A stretch of 64,000 bases of DNA, taken from contig OX457064.1 of assembly GCA_949752795.1 (NCBI GenBank), positions 42,032,368 to 42,096,367 of the forward strand, in the 5' to 3' direction. Of the stretch, positions 47,542-60,215 are shown one piece after another. The notes beneath the pieces are model-generated. The model did not search any database, was not told the origin of the DNA, and saw nothing but the letters and a program-made list of their open reading frames with translations. The DNA comes from Hyperoodon ampullatus. Its lineage: Eukaryota > Chordata > Mammalia > Artiodactyla > Ziphiidae. The position numbers and the translations under genes are program-made. Each line of letters starts with the position of its first letter. The stretch's first letter is position 1.

Positions 47542-47552
47542 CCGCCATCTTC
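47542..47552 (-). promoter_or_regulatory. YY1-like site at L1 transcription start
   Basis: Sense strand reads aagatggcgga, 12 bases inside the 5' end. A YY1 site of this form near +13 is known to fix the start position in human L1; here the same place is occupied by a good match. Confidence 0.6.
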
Positions 47553-47564
47553 CTCCGGCCCCCC

Positions 47565-47575
47565 CTGGCATTCTT
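47565..47575. repeat. TSD of full-length L1, right copy
   Basis: Identical to 40216-40226; directly abuts the G-rich first bases of the L1 5'UTR. Confidence 0.88.
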
Positions 47576-47857
47576 AACAGTCACACTTTGGGGTCTGTTT
47601 GAAGTCTGACTTCTAGCTCCACACTCTCAGGACACTTGTAAATTTCCACTTCTTGCATCCGGAGATTCCTTGCCACGTTTAGCTTCATACTTTGGGGGTA
47701 TAGGTACCCCCGACTTTTTGAAGTTTGCTTTATGCCACTTTGCTTTTACAAAATACCTACATTCGTACCTGTTTTCACTAACTGAAAGAAGTCTGAAGAG
47801 GGTTTTCACTTTTACGAAAATAAGCAAAAAGGGAAAATAGTGGTCAGCATTTGTTTT

Positions 47858-48073
47858 TTTTTGTTTTTTTTTTTTTTTTTTGTGGTATGCGGGCCTCTCA
47901 CTGTTGTGGCCTCTCCCGTTGCGGAGCACAGGCTCCGGATGCGCAGGCTCAGCAGCCATGGCTCACGGGCCCAGCCGCTCCGCGGCATATGGGATCCTCC
48001 CAGACCGGGGCACGAACCCGTATCCCCTGCATCGGCAGGCGGACTCTCAACCACTGCGCCACCAGGGAGGCCC
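47858..48073 (-). mobile_element. CHR-type SINE, short form
   Basis: Minus-strand copy with long T-rich tail, GC-rich body and tRNA-like head. TSD of 13 bp (cagcatttgtttt) at 47845-47857 and 48074-48086. It sits about 280 bp from the 5' end of the full-length L1. Open frames over it on both strands are SINE-derived. Confidence 0.94.
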
Positions 48074-48509
48074 CAGCATTTGTTTTGAAGCAAGCTCTTA
48101 CAGAGGCAGTGTGCTTCCTGAGCAGGGAGAGTGGCACCGCCAAGCTCTTTCCCCAGGAATTGCACTCAGCATCTCAGCATCAAGCCACCATAGCTTTGAA
48201 CTGTGTCTGTGAGCATCTGTGCTTTATCTTAATTTATTTTGTGCATCCATTAGCAAGATGTGTCCTAAGATAATTGCCGCTTCGCTTTAAACCCTTTCAG
48301 CTTAGGAAGGCTGTCATGGGAACACTCTGCTTTTAAATATCTGAGGAAACCTGTATATTATTTGCTTAATTTTGTTTAATATAGGAAGAAATATGTAAAA
48401 ACTGTTAGAAACAAACATAAAATATAAAGATTATAATGGGTTGTTGCTAAAGTTCTGCTGTTTGGATAAATGCTTATATAATTTTTTATCCTGTGTTTTA
48501 AAATGCTAT

Positions 48510-48699
48510 ACACAGGGAGATCAGCTCGGTGCTTTGTGACCACCTAGAGGGTGGGATAGAGAGGGTGGGAGGGAGACACAAGAGGGAGGAGATATGGGGA
48601 TATATGTATATGTATATGTATAGCTGATTCACTTTGTTATAAAGCAGAAACTAACACACCATTGTAAAGCAGTTATACTCCAATGAAGATGTTTTTTAA
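48510..48699 (+). mobile_element. L1 3'UTR fragment
   Basis: Same sequence as 2595-2770: 'cacagggagatcagctcggt', then the G-rich tract, then 'actttgttataaagcagaaa' and 'atactccaatgaagatg'. The polyA signal aataaa is mutated to aatgaa. Short flank repeat aaaatgctat/aaaaagctat at 48500-48509 and 48700-48709 may be the TSD. Confidence 0.85.
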
Positions 48700-48709
48700 A
48701 AAAAGCTAT

Positions 48710-51700
48710 TGGTAAATGAGGAATAAAGAAATTCTCCTTTAGATAAAAATAAATAAAATGCTTTAGAGTATGTGAAACATAAGTGTTATTTCAAAATGAA
48801 AATGATACGATTGGCAATTACTTTTCAATTAAAACCTTTTCCCCAACTTTACGGCTCCTAGTTGAAAATATTTTAGTAGTAAAAATGGGGATATGTCTGT
48901 AATATATGTGTAAGTGTGAGAAGATTCTTGACTAAAAGAGACCTTGGAATACTTTCATCCTTTGGGCTGAAGGAAAATATATATTTAGAAGCAAAGACAA
49001 GAATCAACTGGACAATTTCCACCATCAAATGATAAGCAAGACATGTCCTTGGAAATCATGGCGATAGGTTTCTTCTCCCTTAGAGGTATTCCATCCTTAA
49101 AAATTGAATGAGGTATACTGAATCCTTTATTACTCCTTGGATAGATCTTGGACAAGATTCAGAAAATGGGAATCATTGCAGAAGCACCTCTCAACTGTTT
49201 GAATGGAGAAAATCTTTGATAGGAACTCACCATTTAAAAAGGGTGTGTGTGAAGGGATCCTTGGAAGATGTTCAACTTTTGATGAGATAGCTCCTTGGAT
49301 GATTTTCAAGACCTGGAGGGGTCCATAATGAAGAATCATGCTGCTTCCATTAGTGTATTTTTTCCTCTTCATGTTTGCAGACAAAGCTGAGAATCTGTCC
49401 AATTTCTTCTTTGGCTAAGGTAGTCTTTATTTTAATAGAATGGCTAGTCAACTTGGCACGTTTGACATATTCTCATTTGCAGATGAGAAGAGCAAATGGA
49501 AGCAAGTAACATTTAGATAATTCTCTTGGCCAATGGAAGATAACTTTGTATTTGAGAGAGCTGCACTTTTGTTTTCCTTTTTTTCTCCACAGTAGTTTAC
49601 CAGTTTGGGAAATGATGAAAAAATTATGTCCTGTTTTACAGCTGTTAATCTCCAGGTGATTTTTATGCTTCATGTTGTGAAAAACTTTAGTTGGGTTGTT
49701 TATATTTAAAAGTAGAGTTATGCCTTTATATACTTCATACAACTTAATATGTCACTTCTCAAAGTTCTGTAGTATATAAAATTACGGATTAGGTTGATGG
49801 GCGGGGTATTAGTTTTAGGAGTTTCACCAACAATCATTGATTTGCTCTTAATTTAAAAATCAGAGAATCTCTAAATATGAGATTTCATTTTCTCTTGAAC
49901 TTATAAATGTAGTATTATAACATGTACCAAGTATATTTGCTAATAATTGTTTCATTAGTTAGGGCACTATATTACTTATTGTATCTGATGAGTGTTCTAC
50001 CTAAACTCTGTTGCTGTATTTTTAATGAGGAACATTATTACTCAGTAAGAACAATAACAATAAAAAATCCTGTAGAAGTTTAATTAAAAAAATCACAAAT
50101 GCAAAAAGTCACATTTAAGGTTCTGTGACTTGTGATAATTGATATAGATTACAATGCTCCTTGATATTCTATGATCCCATGTATCTAAAAGACTTTAATT
50201 TACATTTTACTATAAATGCTTAAATGAAAATAAAAATTTGTATTTATCTTAATAATAATGATTAGGAAATATATTAATTAATGACCTCTTAAATTAATTT
50301 ATTGAAAATAGTTACTTTTCATACCTAGTCAAATTTAATATATTAGTAGCTGGCATATCTTGACTAGTAGGGGAAGCAGATATAGATATAAGAAAATGCA
50401 AATTTTAAGATAAAATTGTTTTCAGGCCTAATTAAAAAAAAAGTCTGTCTGCAATGGATATTGGTTCCACTCTCCCATTATGACCCAAGACCAAAACATT
50501 TAGTTTCAGCAGCACGATGAGAATTAAAACTCATTACACGTGAATGATTTACTGATATCAATGAACAAATTCTTTGGTAGGGGTTAACTCAAGAGAGTCA
50601 TAAACTCAAGAGAGATAAGGAACCTAAAGTACAAAGGCTCAAATTTTCCATTTTTTCAGGGAACATCTCTCTTTTACTCTAGTCAAAGCCAGAAAATCTG
50701 TGAAGAGTGTCCTTAATACTACAGTTGGTGAATATCCTTGAACTAGGGATGAATTCTGTGCAGCATGTTCAATTATGGCCGTTGATACAACTCTGCCCAG
50801 CAGGGCAGTTCTGGTGAAACTGTTCATTCCCAAATTAAGATGGGTTTCTGTAGGATTCAGGGAGGGAAAAAAATACTTCAAAATAATTAAGTCAGAAAGA
50901 TCTCTGGGAATCTATTTAACAAAAATATATGCTGGCTTCCACAAAATGGTTTTCCTGTTTAGGTGAGCCATTCAGTTGAAAAATGAAATAGGCCATAATA
51001 GCGTTTTTGCTGCTTAAAATTTCATTACAGTGGCTCCCGTCCTACTTTTCCCAGTGGAATGTGAATTCTTACACTCAAAGGCCAAAACAAAAACCGAAAA
51101 ACCCCCCAAAACACACACACAACAAAAAACTGTTTTGTGACTTTAGAAGTTACTGTTTTAACTGATCTGGCTCTGAGGTGCGGTTGAAACGGAATATTCC
51201 TTTAGCCAGTGGCACAGACGGGTATTTCTGGATGAGATTCTGCCCCCTCATAGTGGAATGTGATGTACATTTTGATTCCCTGGCATGCCTACACTATCAC
51301 CCATCTGTTAAGATGGCATTGATCCTAAAAAAAAATGTCGTTTGCCAGGTTCCAGAAGTCCTAGGTGTCTGGCATATGTATACATTTCTAAAGGTATTTT
51401 CCAGAATTTAAAAAAAAAAATGAGTTTAGCATAGGGTGTTTTCTCCTAGAGAATAGTTTCATTGGTGGGCCACGACAGGCAGTTCTATCACTAATATATA
51501 ATTATATAATTTTAGGTATAAATATCCTTATGTTTGATATTGGGAAATTTACATGTGGAAAAAATGTCGTTGAAACTTAGAGCAAATATTAACTCGTCTT
51601 CTGTATTAAAAATCCTCATTCGTTGCAGCTGCTCTTTTTCATGGATACCTATATTTGTGATTCGTGTTAATTGTATCAGTTCTACCAAGTATTCCATAAG

Positions 51701-53794
51701 GTGATGTGTTAAAGAATGGAGTATCCGAGAGGACTGTTGTGACCAATTTTGAGATGGAAATCCGTACCCCATAAACTTGACAGGATAGTGTTGATTGCCT
51801 GAAGTGAAAAAGTACAGAAATGGCTTAAGTTAAAGTCAGATGATGAAAATCCTAGAGAGAGCCCTGCAGCTCCCAGGGGATAGGATAATTAGGCTCCCGA
51901 AGAGAAGACAACCTGTTATTGCTTACCTACAGGACGCTGGGTGGCAGCTCTTTTCCTTCTTACATTTCCTGGTGTTTTGTTTTTGTAAATGCACTTTCTT
52001 GCAAACGAGGGTGTCTCCATGCAGATGTCCACATTGCAATTGTTTTGTAAAATGAAGCAGTATTAGAGGAAGAAAAAAACCTGGGAGACATGAAATTTGG
52101 AGAGGAAGTTCCTCCTTGTGCTTCACTGTTTAAGAAGATTAAATCAAGTAATATAAAACATTGTAGACGCTTAACAGTTTTGGTATACATTTTGCAAGAT
52201 TTGGCATTTTGGGTTATAGCACTAGAAAAAAAAATCCTGTATCTTTTTAAGAATACTGGCTATATATTGAAAACACGAGCACCTGTTGCATATACATGTA
52301 TTGAAAATCATTGATATTCAATCTACTTAATAGACCATTTTCAAAAAATCAACTTCAGATCCTTTATATGTTCATGTACATATTTGAGATTTTCAATTTT
52401 TGACCACATTTGAGTTAAATCCTTTATCATTTTTAAACTTTGTATGCTGGTTCCTATATTAAATTCCGAAGAACTAAGGTATAATAGAAGTTCCAAATAA
52501 TATTCTATAATTATCAGATCATATTCCATAAAAATCAGCATCATCATAACTACATTCAATAATGTATTTATTTTGTAGTGTTAAGAGGTTATTGAGTTAC
52601 TGGAGGTAAACTAACAAGAGATTTTTAATATAGTTCCATGGAAAAGGTAGTCATGCTTAGAGACTCACTGGTAAGAAAAAGTCATTTTATCACAATTATA
52701 TTTATAATAAGAGTTAAGAATAAAAGCAAGCTCAGTGGTGGTAGGCATGGGTCTATTTACACCCTGCTCTTTCACAGTAGCGCAAAACAAATTAAGAGGT
52801 TTTCATCAACACGGAAAAGTTCTTTCCAAATCCAAACAGCTGGTCTGAATAATTTATTCACTTTTTTATTTAAACAATCTGCTTTCATTTTTTTTCTCAT
52901 GTATTGTTTCTATTCTAAAAACTACAATGTCCCATCTCCAGGTTGAGAAACATGAACCTGATTTCCCTGGTAGAGGGAAGTGTGATGTGAAATAAATATG
53001 TGTTTGTATGTTACAGATGAGAAGGAATTAAATGTTACTAAACTGAAGGGTGAAATTAAATGTCTATTGAGAGTCCCTGCACAACCGTACTATTCAGGAC
53101 ACACACAGTCAAAGGGCTAACTGCTGGTTTTGTGCATGTTTCAACTCAAGGCTTTATATTTTTACTTCTCAACCTTTTTTTCAATAGCTATGTTGATGAG
53201 CAAAAAGTAGAAGACTTGGTGGTATGAAGATATGTGCTTTATGCTGAGTTTGTTCAGAAAAAAAAATTTATAGCTATTTCCATGACAGTTTAGGAAGGAC
53301 CTGGGATGACGTGTTGAATGTAGCTCCCTGAGCATCTGTTGGTTTTCAGTCTCTGTTCAAGCACAGTCAGAGTCAAGTATTAGGACAGACTGGCTACTCA
53401 AGTGACTCCTTCTGCCTCCCTATTATTCCAAATGGATAATTCATTCTTCACTGTCCATTTGAAGACATTGATGAAGAGTTGGACAGGGAGAGAGTAGAAA
53501 CGAGACTGCTTTTTCATGAACTCAGGGCTCTTTCTGTATATACAAGGTGGGGCAAAATGCACTAAGATCCTTTCTTTTAAGGCGGATGCACTGGTGTGGA
53601 GTCATTAGCCCTTCCAAAGCATTAGTATCCTTGCAGGAATAAGTGTTTAGACTTTCATGGTGCTGATTTTGAAGGCTGTCACCCATACGGATGAAAATAG
53701 TTTGACGTCCATTTTTTCTACCCTCCCCCCACTGCTGCTCCAAGTTTTATAACGTCATAGCTAGAATGTATCAGGGTATAACAGTCTAACCAAG
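48710..53794. other. No gene or repeat recognised, AT-rich
   Basis: Five kilobases without a supported feature. Open frames of 60-100 codons occur on both strands (49130-49402, 51512-51772, 52638-52946) without known motifs, Kozak support or splice context. A short A/C-rich patch lies near 51085-51130. Confidence 0.45.
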
Positions 53795-54040
53795 AGATAA
53801 TGTAGGATCGTGGAGGGAGAGAGCATAGACTTTGAATCCAAAGATCTTGATCTGAATCTAGGATCCAGCATTTACTAGTTGTGGGGCTCTTGGGAGTATT
53901 AGTTACTTTCTCTAAAGCTCAGTTTCCTCTTCAACAAAATGGGATAATAACAGTGCCCAACATAGAGTTAAACATAATAACAAGTATGAAGTACTTGACC
54001 TTATAGCTGGCATAGGATAAGCACTTAATAAATCTTATTT
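53795..54040 (+). mobile_element. MIR SINE, nearly complete
   Basis: 'gagcatagactttgaatcca', 'ctcagtttcctcttcaacaa', 'gggataataacagtgcccaa' and 'taagcacttaataaatctta' follow the whole MIR order in plus orientation. Confidence 0.85.
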
Positions 54041-57000
54041 TACCAAGATATTTTCTGGAGAAATGCAACTTCAACTCCCACAAGGACTCTTAAAATATAC
54101 CTTCATAAGTAGCTTTCCCCTAGTTTAAGATTCAAACTTAAACTGAGCTGCTCGAGACTATAAAAATATGTAATATCTTTCCCTTTTTGTCTTTCTCTCT
54201 CTATATATTTATATGTAGACCATACACGTTTGTATGTATATATAAATATAGTCTGCATGTGTATTTTATAATATATACTTTTTTTTGATTGCTGGAGGAA
54301 ATTCTACGACTTCACACAACTTGAATTTATGAGATTGTTAAAGGAACCGTGGGAATAATATTGGGGTGAAGAGAGGAGAAAAAGAATTAGTGGAAAATCA
54401 ACTCCTCAATGGAGTGCAGTAATGAAATTTGTATACGGAACTTGTTATTCTCTCTTCTTCCTGGAAAGCTTTACTTTTTCTGCAAGAAAATATCACCTAG
54501 GAAAATATTCTTCCTCAGTCTCCCTTGTTAATGTAGTCCCTTGTTGCACACATAGAGGTACAATAGTTTAATAAAACAAAGAGTGACTTGGCGTTGCCAG
54601 CACTCCGTTGTTTGTGTTCACCTGTGACATTTACAAGTGAAGACCTACAGAGCCTTCTTTTGTTTCCTGGATAATCGCTCAGGTGTTAAAGAAGTTGATT
54701 CAGTTTTAAATGGTATGATTTCCTCAAGCCTTGGAAAAGTAATTGATGGATTTTCTTCTTCTTTTTTCCATAGCTCAAATATACACACTGCAAAGTCATG
54801 TCTAACTGTTTAATTTTACAAGACTGAAAATACTGGATTTAAAGCTTAGGTTTTAGTTGAGGTTTATTCTTGGTGTCCAACCCTGTCTAAACTTTCACAG
54901 GCAAATCGGAAATGAAACACAATTGAAACTAAACCAACCCTTTTCTGCCTGCAAAGGGGCCTTAATATTTCATTTTGTGTTTTCAGATGGAATCTAATGA
55001 AAACGTGATTTTATACAGATTCCTTGTGTCAGTTATTCCCTGTATCCCTTCTAAAGTTATCTGTGCATTCAACGTGAAGCTTCATTAAGGATCAAGCCAA
55101 GTAGTCTTTAAAAAGTACAGGGTTTTTGGTGATAGACAGATGGTGGCTTTCATGATGTCAGGAAGTGTCAGATATTATGGTTGGCTTCAGAATGGTGGCT
55201 ACTATCCAAACAGATTGGGAAACAGACAGAAAGAGCAAGAACACCATTTGTTTTATTTAGATACATTGTGAACAGAAGGAAGCAAGACAGAGCATACTTT
55301 TACACATCTTTTTTCCACTCCTTGTGAAAACAGTTTAGGATCTGTTATGTTATATTAGCCCTTTCATTATGCAAAAACATGTGAAAGCCAGAGACGCTGG
55401 TGAGAGAATTTGTCTCATTGTAATTTTCTATGAAGTTTGTTTATTTTTATTTTTGAAGAATGTGATTTTTTGAAAAACTTCCCTCTCCTTGGGAATATCA
55501 AATGCTTGAAACAGAGAACTGAGACGAAGCCCTTTAGAAGGGCATTAGTGTTAGGAGAGTATGAAGAGAGTATTGACTTCATGACCCAGATGAGGGACTC
55601 TCAGAGAATACTGTCAAAAAATTGCAGTTCCTCAAATGAAGGTGCTTCTTCATGAAGAACTGTAGATCTATTTCTGTAAGGATTTAATTCACATTGGCAG
55701 CCAGAGGGCAGTATCAGCTCCAGCCAAATATGTTGGGTCTAGTTACAGGATTAAAGTTAAGTATTCAGTCCTAGACCTTGGTATCAGGGCACCGCAGTGT
55801 ATCAGTGGGGGACATCTTGATCTTAATCTAAAAGAACATGTAAATTTTCTGTCCTATTCAACAGACAAAATGCCTTTAAGCTTCCTTTTTTGCTATTTTA
55901 CCTATATTCATTTATTATCATAGTATTTTGCTCCACCCCTTGGGAGATAACTAGAATCTTGGCATTTTTGATAGATTAGAGATGCAGTGTCACTGTCTGC
56001 TCCACAGCTGTGTCCCTAAATCATGGTGGATGTACTGGAAATATGGTCCCTAATGTAACTGCTTATGTATTTGAATATGAGGGACCGTATTAAAATCCTA
56101 CATAAGGAGGGACGTATGTTGCCCAAAGAAACTCATTGTCTTGGGTTATATAGAATCCAAGGATTGGGGACCTGGAAGGACTCTGAAAGACCATTCTACA
56201 CTAGTGGTTTTCACTCTGTGCTTCATGTAGCCACCAAGTTTCACAGAGGTGCTTTAGAGGCTCCTGTGTAGGGTGAGTGAGAGGTCAGGCCTCCAGTCTC
56301 CTATCTCTGCTTAATCGAAACAGCTGGGTAAATGAAGGCTCTTTGCAGCCTAGGGACAAACAGAGACTGGAATCTTGGCTTCAGAGGCAAACATTCCTTT
56401 AATAGAAAAGTGTAAAGCATTTGGCTAGGGCTTCGAGTTGGGCATGACTGCATTTTAATTGCTCCCTAAGTTCAAACAGGAGTCAAATTCCGGAGAGAGT
56501 TATGGGATAACTCTGATAGGGTAAAAGGAACTCACATGCATCCTCCTTCCCTCTCTGTTCCCCCACCTCCCACCATGATTTGAATCCTGATGTGACCAGA
56601 ATACCCAGAGGCTTTAAAGAGGTAGGAGGTCCTAAAAGTAAGAAATCTCAGCCATCTTCCTAGGATCCCTCATAGCTCCCCGCCCCCGCCAAAAAAAACC
56701 CACCACTGCATAGGCAGTAGTACTTCAGCCCACAAGATCTAAAGCAGTGGAGGCACGTTTTTTGGAAATGAGCAGCATAAGACATAATGTGAATTCTTTA
56801 TTGGGGAGTTTTGAAATTCACAATATACATGCTGAATAATAGTTAATAGTTGTTAGTCATCTGTTCATAAAAATGCAAAACAAATGCTTTCTTTTGTTTG
56901 TTGAGGCAAGCATACACATTACACATTAAGGAGAGAAAATATTCAGACATCTAGTTAGTAGAAAGCCCATCCCTAGATTGTGGGTAGGGACCAGAGTAGA

Positions 57001-57856
57001 CAGAAAAGGAAGGTTATACAGACCCTTTATGCTAAGGGCATTTCTGAATCGAGAGTTAGGGGGCGAATCTCGTATAATTTCTACCAAGTTTTGGTTTATG
57101 CAGTAAATTTTATTGCCTTAAATAAAATTAATCCTTGTTCTACCTTGGAAAGTGTCTGAACCACTTGACAGGTTAAAATTATGTTTCTCCAGAGCGTGAG
57201 TTTAATATCAGCTCTGGTTAGGACTCATCAACTGCTGAAAGGACTCTTGTAAGGAGAAATGTAACATTAGAATATTTGCTGAGGCCATTAATTTATATCA
57301 TGGAATTAAAATATCTAGGAGTCATCTTAAATCTCACTTGGACTTTCAGAGGTAGCACACATTGAATCTATATTAAAGTGTGGCCTATCAGAAGAGAAAG
57401 CATTTGATATATTATTTATTGCTCAAATGTTATTTCATTATTAAGTTCCAGACAACTACATGGAGAGTTGTATGTAAATTAAGATGCCACCGCTTAGCAG
57501 TTCAACTCCTTACTCAAAAAGAAACTGGGGCTTTTTTTTTTAATGTAATTTTTTATGAATTTTAAATTATTTTTATAGAACATGATTTGTAAAAAGAAGA
57601 AAAAAAAATCCCCCCTTATTGGAAATATTGAGCACTTGAAACAGAATGAGCTCATTTTAAGCTTTGTAAAAAAAATTCTCGCCTGATTTTGACAACAGGA
57701 AAAATAAACTTGTGACTTTACAAGAGTGGACAGAAGTACTTGCCCATGTTGGTTGGAGCTAGATTCCTGGTTAAACCCAGAGATGCAGAGTCCTGTCCCA
57801 GGATAATTTTGTCAAGATTACACGGATAATTCTGTATGTTACCATTCAAATGTCAA
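54041..57856. other. No gene recognised; possible MER5-like patch
   Basis: Low-complexity TA-rich sequence at 54190-54285. A patch near 56196-56275 ('tagtggttttcactctgtgc') weakly resembles a MER5-type end. Remaining sequence looks single-copy; no exon is supported. Confidence 0.4.
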
Positions 57857-57956
57857 CAAATATATACACACTTACTAGTTTAAAACAACATTTTAAAGCA
57901 CGTGGTCAAATATATACACGCTTACTAGTTTAAAACAACATTTTAAAACATGTGGT
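57857..57956. repeat. 50-bp tandem duplication
   Basis: Two adjacent 50-bp units, 57857-57906 and 57907-57956, starting caaatatatacac and ending gtggt, with only about four substitutions between them. They are AT-rich and not part of any recognised repeat. Confidence 0.92.
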
Positions 57957-59149
57957 CTGGAATTATACCTAAGCTTTGTCGCATATTTCCACATCCCACA
58001 CGCCTGTCTGATAATGGCATGGAATTGTTCAGTTGCATATTTACTTTATATATAGTGTACTTGTTTTATTTTTATGACACTAACCTCTTCTGAAGTCTTC
58101 GTAACTTCAACCACAGAATTTTTACCCCTTCAGGGAGAAAGGGAGAATTATAGATGCTGACTGTCTCACTTCTGGATCCTTCCAGTCCATGGTAGGGAGA
58201 GCTGAACCACTGGTAAATTGGGAAGAAGGAAAAACATCTCTGAAATTCCTTCACATTAAGATAATAGGTAGAGGTGCCATGTTAACTCTCATAGGGAGAA
58301 GAAGAAATTTCTTGCCATTCAGAGTAGCCTAAATTGATATTTTAACATATTTCCTTATGGTCTATTTCTCTTTTTTGATAGAAGTTTTTCTTTCATTATA
58401 TCATATACAATCCCTATTTTATGCTGGAATTTAAATGGTATCCTTGAGTAGTGAGATTAGTGCTAATTTTTATGCTCTTCATTGTAATTTCTCCAATATT
58501 CAATTTTCCCATGGTTTTGTATTTCTTTTATAGTCAGGAGAAAGTGCTTAAAATAACAAAAATAAGAAAGTTAATATGGCAGCAGTTTCTAGGTAGACTT
58601 GAGTATAGGAAAGCTAGGAAACACGGGACTGTTTGGGACAGAGACTCTTGGTAGGAAGATGGAAAAAATGAACTTCAAACTATAACCTACCTCTGATTAA
58701 GAGCTCCTATGATGTTAGTAGGATCCATCTTCCTTGCCTACCTTTGGGTTGCCTCCCTTCTCAGACTCTATGGAGAAAAGTAAAATGATTCAACCTCACA
58801 GAATCACAACACCCATTCAACAGAAGAATCTATTTCCCACGTAACTCAGAATGCTATCATTGAATCATATTGACTTGGATTGACTTGATTTGAGGTTTGT
58901 GCCCTGCCCTCTCCTTGAACCAGTCATTGTAGACAGGAAGGGAATAAGCTGACTGGTTTTGCTTATTTCATGTATTCAACTCCTGGATCCTAGGGGTGAT
59001 GTCTATTTCATCTGAAGAACATGGCTGAGAATGGAATGAAGAGTTTACCCAAATCAAAGTTAGGATAGCTTTCCCATAAAAAGAGGGAATGGATGCCGAG
59101 AATAAAAATACGCAAATTCCGCTAGAGCCTTTATGACAACACACCCTTC
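57957..59149. other. No gene or repeat recognised
   Basis: Short open frames at 58072-58254 (minus) and 58451-58654 (plus) have no recognisable motif. Confidence 0.4.
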
Positions 59150-60215
59150 TAATGTTTTGGCATCACATCTGCATACTTCATTGTGCCTTCGTGTACCTTC
59201 TGTCACTTCTCATCACTCGTATGGTTTCAGATACTTAGCTGACTTCTCAGTTCATCTCTCTTCTTGTCTCTTCTCTTCTCACTATGCCCCTTAGGCAATC
59301 TGATCCCCTTTGAATGCTTTAATCAGCATGTGTGTTCAGATACTTACTAAGACTTTATTTCTATCCCAGCTTTTTCTCCTCAGGATGAGACTTTTGCATC
59401 GACATGTCTAACAGACATTTCTACTTGGATGTCCCCTAAAACTTCACTGGTCCCAAAGGGAAAGTCTTATCTACCCCTTTGAATTTTTCCTTTCCACCTT
59501 CTCTTAGGGAATGTGACCTCCTCCTACATCCTCATTATTTTTTGATAATATCAATGTCTCTCTTTCTCTCGTGCTACTATCATCTCTTGACTGCATTGCA
59601 AAACTAGTTTTCCAGCCAGCAGTGCTGAGGCCGAGTTCCACCCTGATCCACCCTTCCCTCTGGCCAAAGTTAACCTTCTAAAATCTGACCGCGTCAACTC
59701 TTCACTCTAAACTCAAATGACTTTGCCATTTCGTTCAGGGTAAGCCCTACTAATGTGGTATAGGAGTGGCCATTAAGCTTTTGTCCCCCCCTTAGTTCTC
59801 TAGCCTCATCTCTCATCACCCAGGCCCTGAATTATTGGGCCAAACGGTGACAACTTACAGTGGCTTGAGTGTGCTGTTTTTTATTTAATCGTCTCCAGGC
59901 ATTTGCTTATTTTATAACCTCTGCTTGGGAGATCCACATTTTAGCCCGATTATTTGCTATTGCAGGGTCATTTCTTATGGATAAACTTTTCCAATCACCT
60001 TTCATGGAGAACTGCATTATATGCTTCCACCACCAGACACCAGCCATAGTAGAGTTTGCAGTCTTTTGAAATTCCTTTATCACTTGACTTTCTTACCCAA
60101 TGGACTAAAAATCCCTTGAGGGTAGGAACTATCTATGCCTCAGTCATAGTTGTATTTCCAGCCCCTATGACAGTGCCTGCTCTTAATTGTCTCCCAAAAT
60201 AATGTTCATTGAATG
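59150..60215 (+). mobile_element. L2 LINE, long 3' remnant
   Basis: About 1 kb following the L2 order in plus orientation: 'cactggtcccaaagggaaag', 'tgactttgccatttcgttca', 'ctccaggcatttgcttattt', 'tcccttgagggtaggaacta' and finally 'tgttcattgaatgtac'. The last 150 bp are the best match; the 5' part is weaker. Confidence 0.65.

Larger units (their letters stand above)
40227..47564 (-). mobile_element. Full-length young L1 retrotransposon, nearly intact
   Basis: A complete minus-strand L1 of 7,338 bp: 5'UTR 47564-45399, ORF1 45398-44482, 58-bp spacer, ORF2 44423-40587, 3'UTR 40586 to about 40282, then an A-rich tail. The 11-bp TSD ctggcattctt is perfect at 40216-40226 and 47565-47575. Reading the insertion strand, the cut site is TT/AAGA, fitting the L1 endonuclease preference TT/AAAA. 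Divergence is low enough that ORF2 is open over 1,278 codons, so the insertion is probably recent. The single coding defect found is a 2-bp insertion in ORF1. Activity cannot be judged from sequence alone. Confidence 0.96.
45399..47564 (-). promoter_or_regulatory. L1 5'UTR with internal promoter
   Basis: About 2.2 kb, longer than the roughly 0.9 kb of human L1. From the transcription start inward: a G-rich first block with a YY1-like motif; a CpG-rich segment (about 46640-47340); three tandem units (46460-46675); a pyrimidine tract on the sense strand (45945-46290); then moderately G-rich sequence up to ORF1. Several open frames occur on both strands (46902-47336 and 46871-47191 sense; 46631-47023 antisense), but none has recognisable domains. 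Confidence 0.8.
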
